Below are positions 18,865-26,167 of a stretch of DNA of 64,000 bases, one piece after another. The stretch lies in NCBI GenBank assembly GCA_018268995.1, contig JAFDVL010000102.1:121734-185733 (forward strand), read 5' to 3'. The position numbers and the translations under genes are program-made. The DNA is from Acidobacteriota bacterium. GTDB lineage: Bacteria > Acidobacteriota > Blastocatellia > RBC074. The notes under the pieces are model-generated. The model saw only the letters and a list, made by a program, of their open reading frames with translations. It was not told the DNA's origin and searched no databases. The first letter of the stretch is position 1. Each line of letters begins with the position of its first letter.

Positions 18865-19485
18865 TCATGGATGGCGATGCTTTGGCAAATACCGCATGCC
18901 CGTTTGCGAGGGAAAATGTTGTTCCCAGCGCCGTTTGATTGATCGAAACATTGCGGGGTAAATAATCCATTTCAGCATCGGAGTAATCAGTGCCATATAA
19001 ATCGGCGTGAACCAATTAATCTTCTTCACATAAACGGCAACCCACAGCACATATCCGGTGGCCGCACGTTCCATCGCCAGCACCCAAAAACAATGCACCG
19101 TGCGATTGATAATTTCGCCCAGCATTTCATTTTCAAATTGATAGAGAATCCGCGAAATACCTGCGGGTTTCCCCGGCTCGACGACGGAGCGACGGCGATC
19201 TTCCGGGCTTAAATGTGGCAGATAAGTATGCTGCTTAATCAGATCGGGCACTTCATCCCAATGAAAAATACGCCCGATCAGGCCACGCAAATCAAACAGG
19301 GCTTTGGTGACAGGCCCGATGTTCACCTCTTCCTCGCCACCAAACCCGACGATATTTCCGAGTTCCTGAATCGTCAGACCGAGTTTCCCCCCCGGCAAGT
19401 CAATGCGCTCTAAGGTGCGGATAGGAACATCAGAAAGGAACTGATGAACCCGGAAGAGCTTCTTTTGGTAAATTGCGTTCTTCAT
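18865..19485 (-). CDS. DUF2867-like protein
   Basis: A 206-residue protein resembling the DUF2867 family. It has GPVTKALFDLRGLIGRIF in the middle, ENEMLGEIINRTVHCFWVLAM and a C-terminal YMALITPMLKWIIYPAMF block, the last possibly membrane-associated. In other bacteria DUF2867 often accompanies NAD-dependent epimerase-like proteins; no function is established. The ATG at 19485 has AGGAG 8 nt upstream, far better than the in-frame start at 19512. It is the first gene of the operon with the two membrane proteins downstream. Confidence 0.75.
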   Translation of the reverse strand: MKNAIYQKKLFRVHQFLSDVPIRTLERIDLPGGKLGLTIQELGNIVGFGGEEEVNIGPVTKALFDLRGLIGRIFHWDEVPDLIKQHTYLPHLSPEDRRRSVVEPGKPAGISRILYQFENEMLGEIINRTVHCFWVLAMERAATGYVLWVAVYVKKINWFTPIYMALITPMLKWIIYPAMFRSIKRRWEQHFPSQTGMRYLPKHRHP

Positions 19486-19567
19486 AAATTTGACTCCTGA
19501 TTGCCTTATCACAGGCTGTCATTCATTCCGCTCTCTCAACGGAAAAGAAATTCAGGAAAGATTCCAA

Positions 19568-20197
19568 TTAGCTCCCTTGCCCTGCTGGCGCGGATTTTCC
19601 CTGCAATCGAACGGTGCTTGCCTGTAATCCTTTTTCGCCTTGCGCTTCGACATAAGTCACAACTGCGCCGGGTGCTAATTGATCAAAGGTCACATTCAGC
19701 AAACTGTTTCGATGAAAATAGATTTCTTCGCCTTCCGGCGTTTGCAAAAACCCATAATCTTTTTCGGGGAATAGCCTGCTGACTGTGGCTAAGGGTTGCG
19801 ATTGATGCTGCTTGATTTCTCTTTTTTGTTTTCGGGCAAATTGCTGAAGTTGTCGGCGTAGTGTCTTAAAGGCATCACGGATGACAAGATAAGCGTCCTT
19901 ACGCGGTGCTTCAACATTTTGCTTTTTCGAGCGCACCGCTTCCGCCGTCTTTTGCAGCGAACCGTGCAAACTAGGCTCATGATTTACGACAATCTCTCCG
20001 CCGGGAACACCAAGATCAATGCGGATATGAATCGGAATTCCACGCTGATGATGGCGATGGGGAGTTTCTACCATAACGCGACAACTAATAATCTGATCAT
20101 AGAAAGTTTCCAGTTTAGCGACTTCTTCGTGAATGCAGGTTTCTACAGCTTCAGACGATTTCATGTTGCGAAATGTAATCTGTGTTGGAAGTTTCAT
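19568..20197 (-). CDS. HPF/RaiA-type ribosome-associated protein fused to a cold-shock domain
   Basis: A 209-residue two-domain protein. The N-terminal ~100 residues look like the S30AE fold of hibernation factors (ITFRNMKSSEAVETCIHEEVAKLE, VMVETPHRHH). A basic linker follows (about 105-135, RRQLQQFARKQKREIKQ), then a C-terminal cold-shock domain (about 137-200, DYGFLQTPEGEEIYFHRNS, which corresponds to RNP1/RNP2). The likely role is ribosome binding during stress or low activity, with added RNA binding from the CSD. The architecture is found in scattered bacteria. It has its own GAGGA ribosome-binding site and stands alone. The canonical long-HPF C-terminal dimerisation domain is absent. Confidence 0.88.
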   Translation of the reverse strand: MKLPTQITFRNMKSSEAVETCIHEEVAKLETFYDQIISCRVMVETPHRHHQRGIPIHIRIDLGVPGGEIVVNHEPSLHGSLQKTAEAVRSKKQNVEAPRKDAYLVIRDAFKTLRRQLQQFARKQKREIKQHQSQPLATVSRLFPEKDYGFLQTPEGEEIYFHRNSLLNVTFDQLAPGAVVTYVEAQGEKGLQASTVRLQGKSAPAGQGS

Positions 20198-20571
20198 AAT
20201 CAGTCCTCTTTCCCTTCAAATATCAACTACTTCTACCCGTGCTGTAGCAATTGCAAAGCCAGACGCAGAATGCCCCCTAATCGGCAAAATATCGGCATCT
20301 GATCGTGCAATTTCACACACCTTGCCACATCTGTTGAGGAACTTTCCCTAATTGATCGGTGCAGGATTAAAATTGAGGAAGCAGGGATTTTGGCGGGGAA
20401 AAAGGAGAACCGTTGCTAAGGAGCTAAGATTTGATCCTTCCCACAATCTAACTATCACGATGCTTAGGTGGAATTGGAAATACGGATGGTTTGCGTTTTC
20501 TCAAGAGCCCAGTCGTTGACGGCTGGGGAGAGAACGAGGAATGATTGAAAGACGAATCGTGACAGTCAGAA
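20198..20571. other. Gene-free interval with 34-bp repeat
   Basis: 374 bp between the HPF gene start and the end of the DUF1080 gene. No credible ORF was seen. It should carry the HPF promoter on the minus strand near 20200-20260 (not resolved), and it contains the 34-bp repeat copy at 20496-20529. Confidence 0.6.
20496..20529. repeat. 34-bp hairpin repeat, copy 2
   Basis: Identical over 34 bp to 12835-12868, including the CCCAGTCG/CGGCTGGG stem. The further hairpins that follow the first copy are absent here, which defines the 34-bp unit as the mobile or conserved part. Confidence 0.8.
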
Positions 20572-21363
20572 TTACAGATTCTTCAGCCAGATATTTCGGT
20601 ATTCGACTTTCATCGGCGGCCCAACGTGCATCTGGAAGCCAATCAATCCACCCATTGCGCGTTCTGCCGGATCATCATCCACCGTTTCTGACATCAGATG
20701 TCCGTTGAGAATATGCGTAAGCCGATTGCCGCGCGCGATGATGTGCAGTTGATTCCAATCACCGTTTTTGATCGCCGCTTTGAGGTCGTCTCCGCCGCGT
20801 AAATTGGCGATGATGCGTTTCTTTCCACCCGGCGAAATCTGCGTCATTTGCCCACGCATTGCCAGGAAGCCACGTCCGCGCTCTTCGTACAATTGCCCGG
20901 TGTAAACGTTCGCAAAATCAATATCGGCCTGATAGCCCTTCAGCACCCATTTGCCGACGTCGGGCAACTCCTGACTACGGTACTGCACGCCGCTGTTCGT
21001 GGAATTGAGACGATATTCGAGCTTCAATTCAAAATCACCTGGCTGGCTGCCGCGATAGATGATGAATGTGTTGGCTTTGAGCTGCTTGTCGGCAGTGCTT
21101 TCGCCAACAATAGCTTCGTTTTCGACGCGCCAGGCTTCGGGATTGCCGTCCCAACCTTTCAGCGTTTTGCCATCGAAGATTTGCTCAAATCCAGTGTGAT
21201 CATCAGGCGTCATCGCTTCGATCCCTGTGCGCATTCCACCACCGGGTGGGCGGCCCTGTCCAGGCTGTCCACCTTGCGGCGCCGGGCTTTGTTGGGCGAT
21301 GACCGCGAACGCCAGGAGTGTTGCCGCGAACAGAGTGGTGGTGATGAAGGTGAGTTTTTTCAT
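20572..21363 (-). CDS. DUF1080 protein, secreted (3-keto-glycoside hydrolase family)
   Basis: A 263-residue secreted protein with a signal peptide (about 1-23, ending VIAQ) and a Gly/Pro-rich linker (about 27-45). A DUF1080 jelly-roll domain follows, with the hallmarks FEQIFDGKTLKGWDG near its start, NSGVQYRS, GYQADID and IWLKNL at the end. Some DUF1080 members hydrolyse 3-keto-glycosides or 3-keto-disaccharides. The next gene upstream in the operon is a Gfo/Idh/MocA oxidoreductase, the usual partner type, which supports such a role here by inference. The ATG at 21363 has GGAGAG close upstream. Confidence 0.85.
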   Translation of the reverse strand: MKKLTFITTTLFAATLLAFAVIAQQSPAPQGGQPGQGRPPGGGMRTGIEAMTPDDHTGFEQIFDGKTLKGWDGNPEAWRVENEAIVGESTADKQLKANTFIIYRGSQPGDFELKLEYRLNSTNSGVQYRSQELPDVGKWVLKGYQADIDFANVYTGQLYEERGRGFLAMRGQMTQISPGGKKRIIANLRGGDDLKAAIKNGDWNQLHIIARGNRLTHILNGHLMSETVDDDPAERAMGGLIGFQMHVGPPMKVEYRNIWLKNL

Positions 21364-21379
21364 GGTAACTCTCCGAATC

Positions 21380-21480
21380 TTTTTCCATTTTCCACTTTTG
21401 ATTTTTCATTTGTCAGGGTGTGCTGTTGCGTTGCCACCGATGAAAAATGAGAAATGACAAACGGAAAATGGAAAATGAAA
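21380..21480. repeat. AT-rich inverted repeat, copy A
   Basis: A pyrimidine-rich left part (TTTTTCCATTTTCCACTTTT and ATTTTTCATTTGTC) faces a purine-rich right part (GATGAAAAATGAG and GGAAAATGGAAAATGAAA). The same pattern recurs at 27431-27544 and 32321-32428. It fills the gap between the DUF1080 and oxidoreductase genes. No ORF lies in it. Confidence 0.7.
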
Positions 21481-21499
21481 TGGGGTTGTAGCGATGAGA

Positions 21500-22645
21500 T
21501 TAAGCCTCGCCGACGGCTTCCCATTGCCGTGTCTGCGCCGACTTCAGCACCGCATCGCACACCAAATCCGTCGCCAAGCCATCGCGGAACGTGGGCGGGC
21601 AAGGTTTGCCTTCACCTACCGCCGTCACGAAATCAGCGAATTGATGCGTGAAGGTGTGCTCGTAGCCAATCTGCAACCCAGGGACCCACCAATGCTTCAT
21701 GTACGGTTGATCGCCGTCCGTGATATGAACGTTGCGCCAGCCACGCACAATGCTTTCGTCGCGGTGATCGAAGTATTGCAAACGATGCAAGTCGTGCAAA
21801 TCCCAAAATGCGGAGCAATGTTCGCCGTTAATTTCCAGCGTGTAGAGCGCCTTGTGTCCGCGCGCATACCGCGTCGCTTCAAACATCGCCAGCGAACCGT
21901 TCGCAAAGCGGCAGAGGAACGAACTGGCATCATCAATTCCGACGGCTTGGACTTCGCCTGTCAAGTTGTGTTTGCGCTCTTTGATGAACGTTTCGGTCAT
22001 CGCTACGACTTCGGTAATCGGGCCGTTCAGCCACATCGCGGTATCAATGTTGTGCGCAAGCAAATCACCCGTGACGCCGCTGCCTGCGACCGAAACATCC
22101 AAGCGCCACAAGCCTTCACCACCCTGCGGCAAATCCTGCGAAATCGTCCAGTCCTGCAAAAACTTCGCGCGGTAATGGAAGATGCGACCGAAGCGCCCGT
22201 CGTCCAGCATTTGCTTGAGCATTGTGACTGCCGGAACGCGACGATAGTTGTACCAAACCGCATTCGGAACCTTCGCCTCTTCGACCGCTTCGACCATCGT
22301 GCGCGCTTCTTCCGCCGTACGCCCCAGCGGCTTTTCGCACATCACCATTTTGCCTGCTTGCGCCGCCGCGATGGCGATTTCTGCGTGCGTGTCATTCGGG
22401 CTGGCGATGTCAATCAGGTCAATGTCATCACGCTCAATCAGCTTGCGCCAATCCGTCTCGGCAGATTCATAGCCCCAGTTGTTGGCGAATGCCTGCACGC
22501 GCTCAGGATTGCGTGCGCACACGGCTTTTAGCACGGGCTGAAACGGCAGATCAAAGAAACGTCCGGCTTGCAGAAAGGCGTTGGAATGCGTGCGCCCCAT
22601 GAAACCGTAACCGACTAATCCGATGTTGAGTTGTTTTTTGGTCAT
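21500..22645 (-). CDS. Gfo/Idh/MocA family oxidoreductase
   Basis: A 381-residue NAD(P)-dependent sugar dehydrogenase-type protein. The N-terminal Rossmann motif is NIGLVGYGFMGRTHSNAF. The EKPLG motif (MVMCEKPLGRTAEEA, about residue 100) carries the catalytic Lys, and GDLLAHNIDTA supplies the C-domain His/Asp region. The start is ATG 22645; the in-frame TTG at 22657 is less likely. It lies upstream of the DUF1080 gene in the same orientation, with a sugar-phosphate-isomerase-like gene and a cupin gene further upstream, suggesting oxidation or isomerisation of a glycoside. The exact substrate is unknown. Confidence 0.9.
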   Translation of the reverse strand: MTKKQLNIGLVGYGFMGRTHSNAFLQAGRFFDLPFQPVLKAVCARNPERVQAFANNWGYESAETDWRKLIERDDIDLIDIASPNDTHAEIAIAAAQAGKMVMCEKPLGRTAEEARTMVEAVEEAKVPNAVWYNYRRVPAVTMLKQMLDDGRFGRIFHYRAKFLQDWTISQDLPQGGEGLWRLDVSVAGSGVTGDLLAHNIDTAMWLNGPITEVVAMTETFIKERKHNLTGEVQAVGIDDASSFLCRFANGSLAMFEATRYARGHKALYTLEINGEHCSAFWDLHDLHRLQYFDHRDESIVRGWRNVHITDGDQPYMKHWWVPGLQIGYEHTFTHQFADFVTAVGEGKPCPPTFRDGLATDLVCDAVLKSAQTRQWEAVGEA

Positions 22646-22678
22646 AAATGGTCTCAAAAAGCCTGCTGCCTTAAATAT

Positions 22679-23860
22679 TTAAGGCTTTCGATCATTAACG
22701 CGATTAGATAGAACAAACAAAAACACTCCTAAGAGGATATATCCAATAAAAACCTCCAAAATAACTAGCATTAGCGCAAAGTTATTATTTGTATTTGGAG
22801 TAATGTCTCCGTAACCAAGCGTTGAGAAAGTCACGACACTATAATAAATCGCCGACATAAACGACGGAAATGGTTTATTAAAACCAGAATCTCCAAGAAA
22901 ATAATATGTCACTGCGAATAAAACAATGAGGGCGATAGAGGTAAACAAGACTGCCCATAAAGAACGCCAATTCTTTGTAGTTAGAGCAGAGATAATATTA
23001 CTTGACTTCCCGACCAGGCCAGTTTCTTCTGTATACTTTAGCATTGTGTCTTGATACCAAGAGATATAAGACAAATGCTTCTGCTCTTCGCCATTTGTAC
23101 CAGCCGACGTTTTAATGAAAGAAAAGTCTGTATGCCCATCAGCGATCTTGGATTTCTTACCGGTTATCGCTGTGAACAATAGGTTTAGATAGGAAATTTC
23201 CCTTATTTTTGGTCTAGTGCCTAAACAATTTGCACCGAGCGATATTGCATTAACCGTCGCACCGCTAAAATTTGAATTGCTAAACCCTACCCGGTCGTCT
23301 ATCGAAATCACTGCGAGAAATGAGTCTGAGAAATCACACTCAGGGAAGTTACAATTATTTATAGTAACCTGATTAAATTTCGCCTTACGGAAATTGGAAT
23401 TAGCAAAACAAGCATTCTTTAGAGCCGCATCACAAATAGATATGTCGCGCAGGTCAATGCCTCTAATATCCGTCCAGCCTTCATACATTGACTTGTTGGA
23501 TATAGTATAAAGCCACTCGTTTATATGCTTAGTTTCTTTTCCAAAGGTAATTCTTAACTGATCAAAATCAATTGTTGCCCTGACGAAAATGGGGCTACCT
23601 TGTTGATACTGCGCCTGCCTCTCTTTTTTAGCTTGTTCTTGCGCTGAACTGATGAACTCTTTAACTGCTTCAAGTAATTTTCTGCCCAACTCAGTTTGCC
23701 ATCTAAGTTGTGTGGAGATGCGTTGCCCCCAGGAAGGCTTAATTGAGTCGAGTTTCTGAATACATTCAGTTTCGTTCTTGAACCAATACTCAATTAAATC
23801 ATCTTCTGGTTTATATCCAATTGGTTGAAGAGACTTTTGAATGTCTTCCAATCCCTTCAT
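22679..23860 (-). CDS. Pentapeptide-repeat protein fused to a two-TM potassium channel pore
   Basis: A 393-residue protein. Residues ~140-215 form pentapeptide repeats (CFANSNFRKAKFNQ, CNFPECDFSDSF, NSNFSGATV). Near the C-terminus are two membrane helices (about 293-317 and 361-386) around a pore loop with the K+ selectivity filter TLGYGD (347-352). The N-terminal ~130 residues are charged and helical. It is probably an ion channel gated or scaffolded by a cytoplasmic right-handed beta-helix; the ligand is unknown. The gene is clearly AT-richer than its neighbours and splits a sugar-metabolism gene run, pointing to horizontal acquisition. Its stop lies 33 nt from the oxidoreductase start. Confidence 0.85.
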   Translation of the reverse strand: MKGLEDIQKSLQPIGYKPEDDLIEYWFKNETECIQKLDSIKPSWGQRISTQLRWQTELGRKLLEAVKEFISSAQEQAKKERQAQYQQGSPIFVRATIDFDQLRITFGKETKHINEWLYTISNKSMYEGWTDIRGIDLRDISICDAALKNACFANSNFRKAKFNQVTINNCNFPECDFSDSFLAVISIDDRVGFSNSNFSGATVNAISLGANCLGTRPKIREISYLNLLFTAITGKKSKIADGHTDFSFIKTSAGTNGEEQKHLSYISWYQDTMLKYTEETGLVGKSSNIISALTTKNWRSLWAVLFTSIALIVLFAVTYYFLGDSGFNKPFPSFMSAIYYSVVTFSTLGYGDITPNTNNNFALMLVILEVFIGYILLGVFLFVLSNRVNDRKP

Positions 23861-23903
23861 AGATTTACCTTAAACTTAACCTAATTTCTCGTGGGGGAGT
23901 TTA

Positions 23904-24134
23904 TCAAGAGGCAATCGGAACCGTCATCAACCGACGTTCACGATCCGCCGCAAACGCGATGCAAGCCTTCAAATCCTCGTGCGTCAAATCAGGAAAATCG
24001 TCGAGGATTTCTTCCTCCGTCATTTCGGACGCCAGATATTCCAACACTTCGTACACGGTAATGCGCAAGCTGCGTACACAAGGCTTGCCGCCACGTTTGT
24101 TTGGCTCAATCGTGATGTAATCTTTGTAGTTCAT
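23904..24134 (-). CDS. DUF433 protein (antitoxin-like)
   Basis: A 76-residue DUF433 protein with the family motifs RGGKPCVRSLRITVYEVLEYLA and LTHEDLKACIAFA, a winged or homeodomain-like helix-turn-helix. DUF433 proteins commonly act as antitoxins, usually paired with DUF5615 PIN-like toxins. Here it lies 17 nt downstream of a VapC-type PIN gene that already has its own upstream partner, so it may be a third component or a leftover antitoxin. No DUF5615 gene is present. Confidence 0.85.
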   Translation of the reverse strand: MNYKDYITIEPNKRGGKPCVRSLRITVYEVLEYLASEMTEEEILDDFPDLTHEDLKACIAFAADRERRLMTVPIAS

Positions 24135-24151
24135 AAATCCGAATTCGTCAG

Positions 24152-24604
24152 CTACGAAGGATTAACAACAGATAGCCCCTCGTCTTCCGCAACCTTGCAA
24201 AGCTTATCATCGGCACAAACAAAGTGATCTATCTTGCCTTCACGGTTAAGGCTCAACGCCACTGCAAGCTGGAGCGAATCTAATGTGCGAAGTGCTTTGC
24301 TCGGCGCGTGCTTTTTGAGCAATCGCTCGGCTTCCTGAAAATGACGCTGCAACATTCTAACCACCGGAAAACGACGCGCAGCAAAGTCGGTCGCAATGTG
24401 CTTTTGCAATTGTTGCAGGTCTTGCGTCGTGATTTCTTGCGTACGGGCTTTGAGCGCGAACACGGATTGAAGCTCAACCGCTACTAAACGCGAAATGTAA
24501 TGAACGCTGCCGGGTTCGCGCAAAATGCGCTCGACTTCTGGCGTTCCTTGCTCGGCTCGATAATGCTTCGCCAACGCACTCGTATCGAAGAAATAATTCG
24601 CCAT
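24152..24604 (-). CDS. vapC: VapC-type PIN domain toxin
   Basis: A 150-residue PIN-domain ribonuclease. The acidic residues expected at the Mg2+ site are present: D7 (FFDTSALAK), E44 (VAVELQS), D109 (TLDSLQLA) and D132/D133 (CADDKL). VapC toxins cleave tRNA or rRNA and are held inactive by the cognate antitoxin. Its ATG at 24604 directly abuts the stop of the upstream antitoxin gene, so the pair is translationally linked. Length and layout are normal for the family; it appears intact. Confidence 0.92.
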   Translation of the reverse strand: MANYFFDTSALAKHYRAEQGTPEVERILREPGSVHYISRLVAVELQSVFALKARTQEITTQDLQQLQKHIATDFAARRFPVVRMLQRHFQEAERLLKKHAPSKALRTLDSLQLAVALSLNREGKIDHFVCADDKLCKVAEDEGLSVVNPS

Positions 24605-24895
24605 TTAGAACCGCTCATCGCGCTCCGCGATGATGTCATCCGCCAGCGAACCAGGAAGCTTGGCGAGTATTTGCCGCACTGATTCCAGCGTGACACTCGG
24701 ATCCGCTTCTTTGCCGCAGGCGTTCATATACTCAACATCCAGCCATGAATCATCTGTGCCATTGTTGACCGGTGATGCCTCTAAAGCCTGCCTGAGTGCG
24801 TTAAGCGCGAACTCTTCCCACGGCTGCCCATTCGCCTTGGCTTGTCCGACAAGTTGCTGCTCAAGATCAGCAGGAATTGTAATCGTTGTACTCAT
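24605..24895 (-). CDS. Putative VapB-like antitoxin
   Basis: A 96-residue protein directly upstream of, and abutting, the PIN toxin. The N-terminus (MSTTITIPADLEQQLVGQAK) has the short beta strand followed by helices typical of ribbon-helix-helix DNA-binding antitoxins. The C-terminal acidic stretch (LPGSLADDIIAERDERF) would be the toxin-neutralising tail. It probably binds its own promoter near 24900-24930. The middle segment NNGTDDSWLDVEYMNACGKE is not recognised. Confidence 0.8.
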   Translation of the reverse strand: MSTTITIPADLEQQLVGQAKANGQPWEEFALNALRQALEASPVNNGTDDSWLDVEYMNACGKEADPSVTLESVRQILAKLPGSLADDIIAERDERF

Positions 24896-24955
24896 AATCG
24901 TTACCTCTTCGACATTGTACTATGACAAACGCAGCAACTGGGCAAAGGCCGCCGA

Positions 24956-25996
24956 TCAATTCCACCCGTGTGCATCGCGCACCGCAATCATCGTCGCCAA
25001 AATTGAATTCCACGTCGCCGGATCGGTCATCGTTTCGTTCGAGAACATGCAACCGTCCCAATTGATGTGCTGCACGCTCTTCGTCACTTTGCCTGTTTCA
25101 TCGCGCAACCACAAGCCAGCCGCGCGCACAATGTCCATCTTGCCGTTCGGATCGTTGGGCAGACAATGGCGTCCCGTCTTGTCGTGTGAACCAGAGCCTT
25201 TCACGGTCGCATCGTTTTGCGCCACGTGAAAATCTTTCACCCACGGACGCAGCACTTTTGTCATTTGACCTAACGCCTCGTACAACACTTCTTTGTCCGC
25301 CCAATCGTAGTTGTCGGGCAGCAAGCGATGTTCGGGTGCGTTGTAGCCCATCGTAAACAGCATCGTGTGTGCCATGTCGGCTTGAATACCGAGCGTGTTT
25401 GGGCGATCTACCTGCTCCAACAATTCGGCCAAATACTTCCAACTGTGCATCCCGCCCCAGCAGATTTCGCCTTCGGCAGCGAGGCGTTCGCCGTGTGATT
25501 CGGCAATGTCGCAGGCTGCGCGGAAGGTGTCAGCAATCTTCTTCGTGTTGCCTGCGGGATCAGCCGACCAATCGCTGGGGCTGCACGACGAATCAATGCG
25601 AATGACGCCATAATGACGAATGCCGAGATTGTTGAGCTTGTTTGCGACTTCGCAGGATTTGCGGATTTGCGTCAGGAAGGCGTTGCGTTCGTCTTCCGAT
25701 CCCATCGCCGAACCGCCGCCCGTTGGCCCCCAAACCGGAGCGACAAGCGAGCCGATCACAAGGCCGCGCGAAGCAACTTGATCGGCGAGTTCTTTCAACT
25801 GATCGTCGGTCGAATCAATGTCGGTGTGCGGCAATGACAAGAAGATGTCTACGCCATCGAATCTCTGACCGTTGACTTCGGCAGCGGCAGTCATATCAAG
25901 CATCTTCTCAAATTCAATAATCGGTTCTGCGTCGGGGCCGCCCTTGCCGACGAGGCCGGGCCAGGTTGCGTTGTGGATTTTGGGGTATTGGTTCAT
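24956..25996 (-). CDS. Sugar phosphate isomerase/epimerase-like TIM-barrel protein
   Basis: A 346-residue protein of the xylose-isomerase-like TIM barrel type. Putative metal or substrate residues occur in AAEGEICWGGMHSWK, GIQADMAHTMLFTMG, VKDFHVAQNDA and QHINWDG, the usual Glu-Asp-His-Glu/Asp strand ends. The ATG at 25996 has AAGGAG 4-5 nt upstream, which decides the start over 26035. The cupin-like gene is upstream and the oxidoreductase/DUF1080 pair lies beyond the toxin-antitoxin insertion. It is probably an isomerase or epimerase of a keto-sugar intermediate; the substrate is unknown. Confidence 0.82.
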   Translation of the reverse strand: MNQYPKIHNATWPGLVGKGGPDAEPIIEFEKMLDMTAAAEVNGQRFDGVDIFLSLPHTDIDSTDDQLKELADQVASRGLVIGSLVAPVWGPTGGGSAMGSEDERNAFLTQIRKSCEVANKLNNLGIRHYGVIRIDSSCSPSDWSADPAGNTKKIADTFRAACDIAESHGERLAAEGEICWGGMHSWKYLAELLEQVDRPNTLGIQADMAHTMLFTMGYNAPEHRLLPDNYDWADKEVLYEALGQMTKVLRPWVKDFHVAQNDATVKGSGSHDKTGRHCLPNDPNGKMDIVRAAGLWLRDETGKVTKSVQHINWDGCMFSNETMTDPATWNSILATMIAVRDAHGWN

Positions 25997-26014
25997 GGAA
26001 CTCCTTGAATTAGA

Positions 26015-26160
26015 ACCACGGAGCACGGAGGACACGGAGTTTTTTGGACAGGATTTACAAGATTGTCGGTAAGATTAACAAGAAGTATTTTTGTAAATCT
26101 TGTAGAAAATCTTGTGAATCCTGTCTTGCTTTTCTCCGTGCTCTTCGTGTTCCCCGTGGT
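26015..26160. repeat. Nested inverted-repeat element
   Basis: The outer arms are the imperfect pair ACCACGGAGCACGGAGGACA (26015-26034, continuing to 26039) and its counterpart at 26134-26160 ending TTCCCCGTGGT. Inside, GACAGGATTTACAAGATT (26047-26064) faces AATCTTGTGAATCCTGTC (26108-26125), and a third pair (AAGATTAACAAGA / TTGTAAATCTT) lies at the centre. Both the ACCACGGAGCACGGAG and GACAGGATTTACAAGAT types are dispersed repeats known from many environmental bacterial genomes. No ORF lies inside. Confidence 0.8.
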
Positions 26161-26167
26161 TTATTTC

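Noticed and set aside
21494..22531. 345-codon plus-strand frame opposite the Gfo/Idh/MocA gene
   Set aside because: The minus-strand protein has Rossmann and EKPLG motifs; the plus frame is Arg-rich and motif-free.
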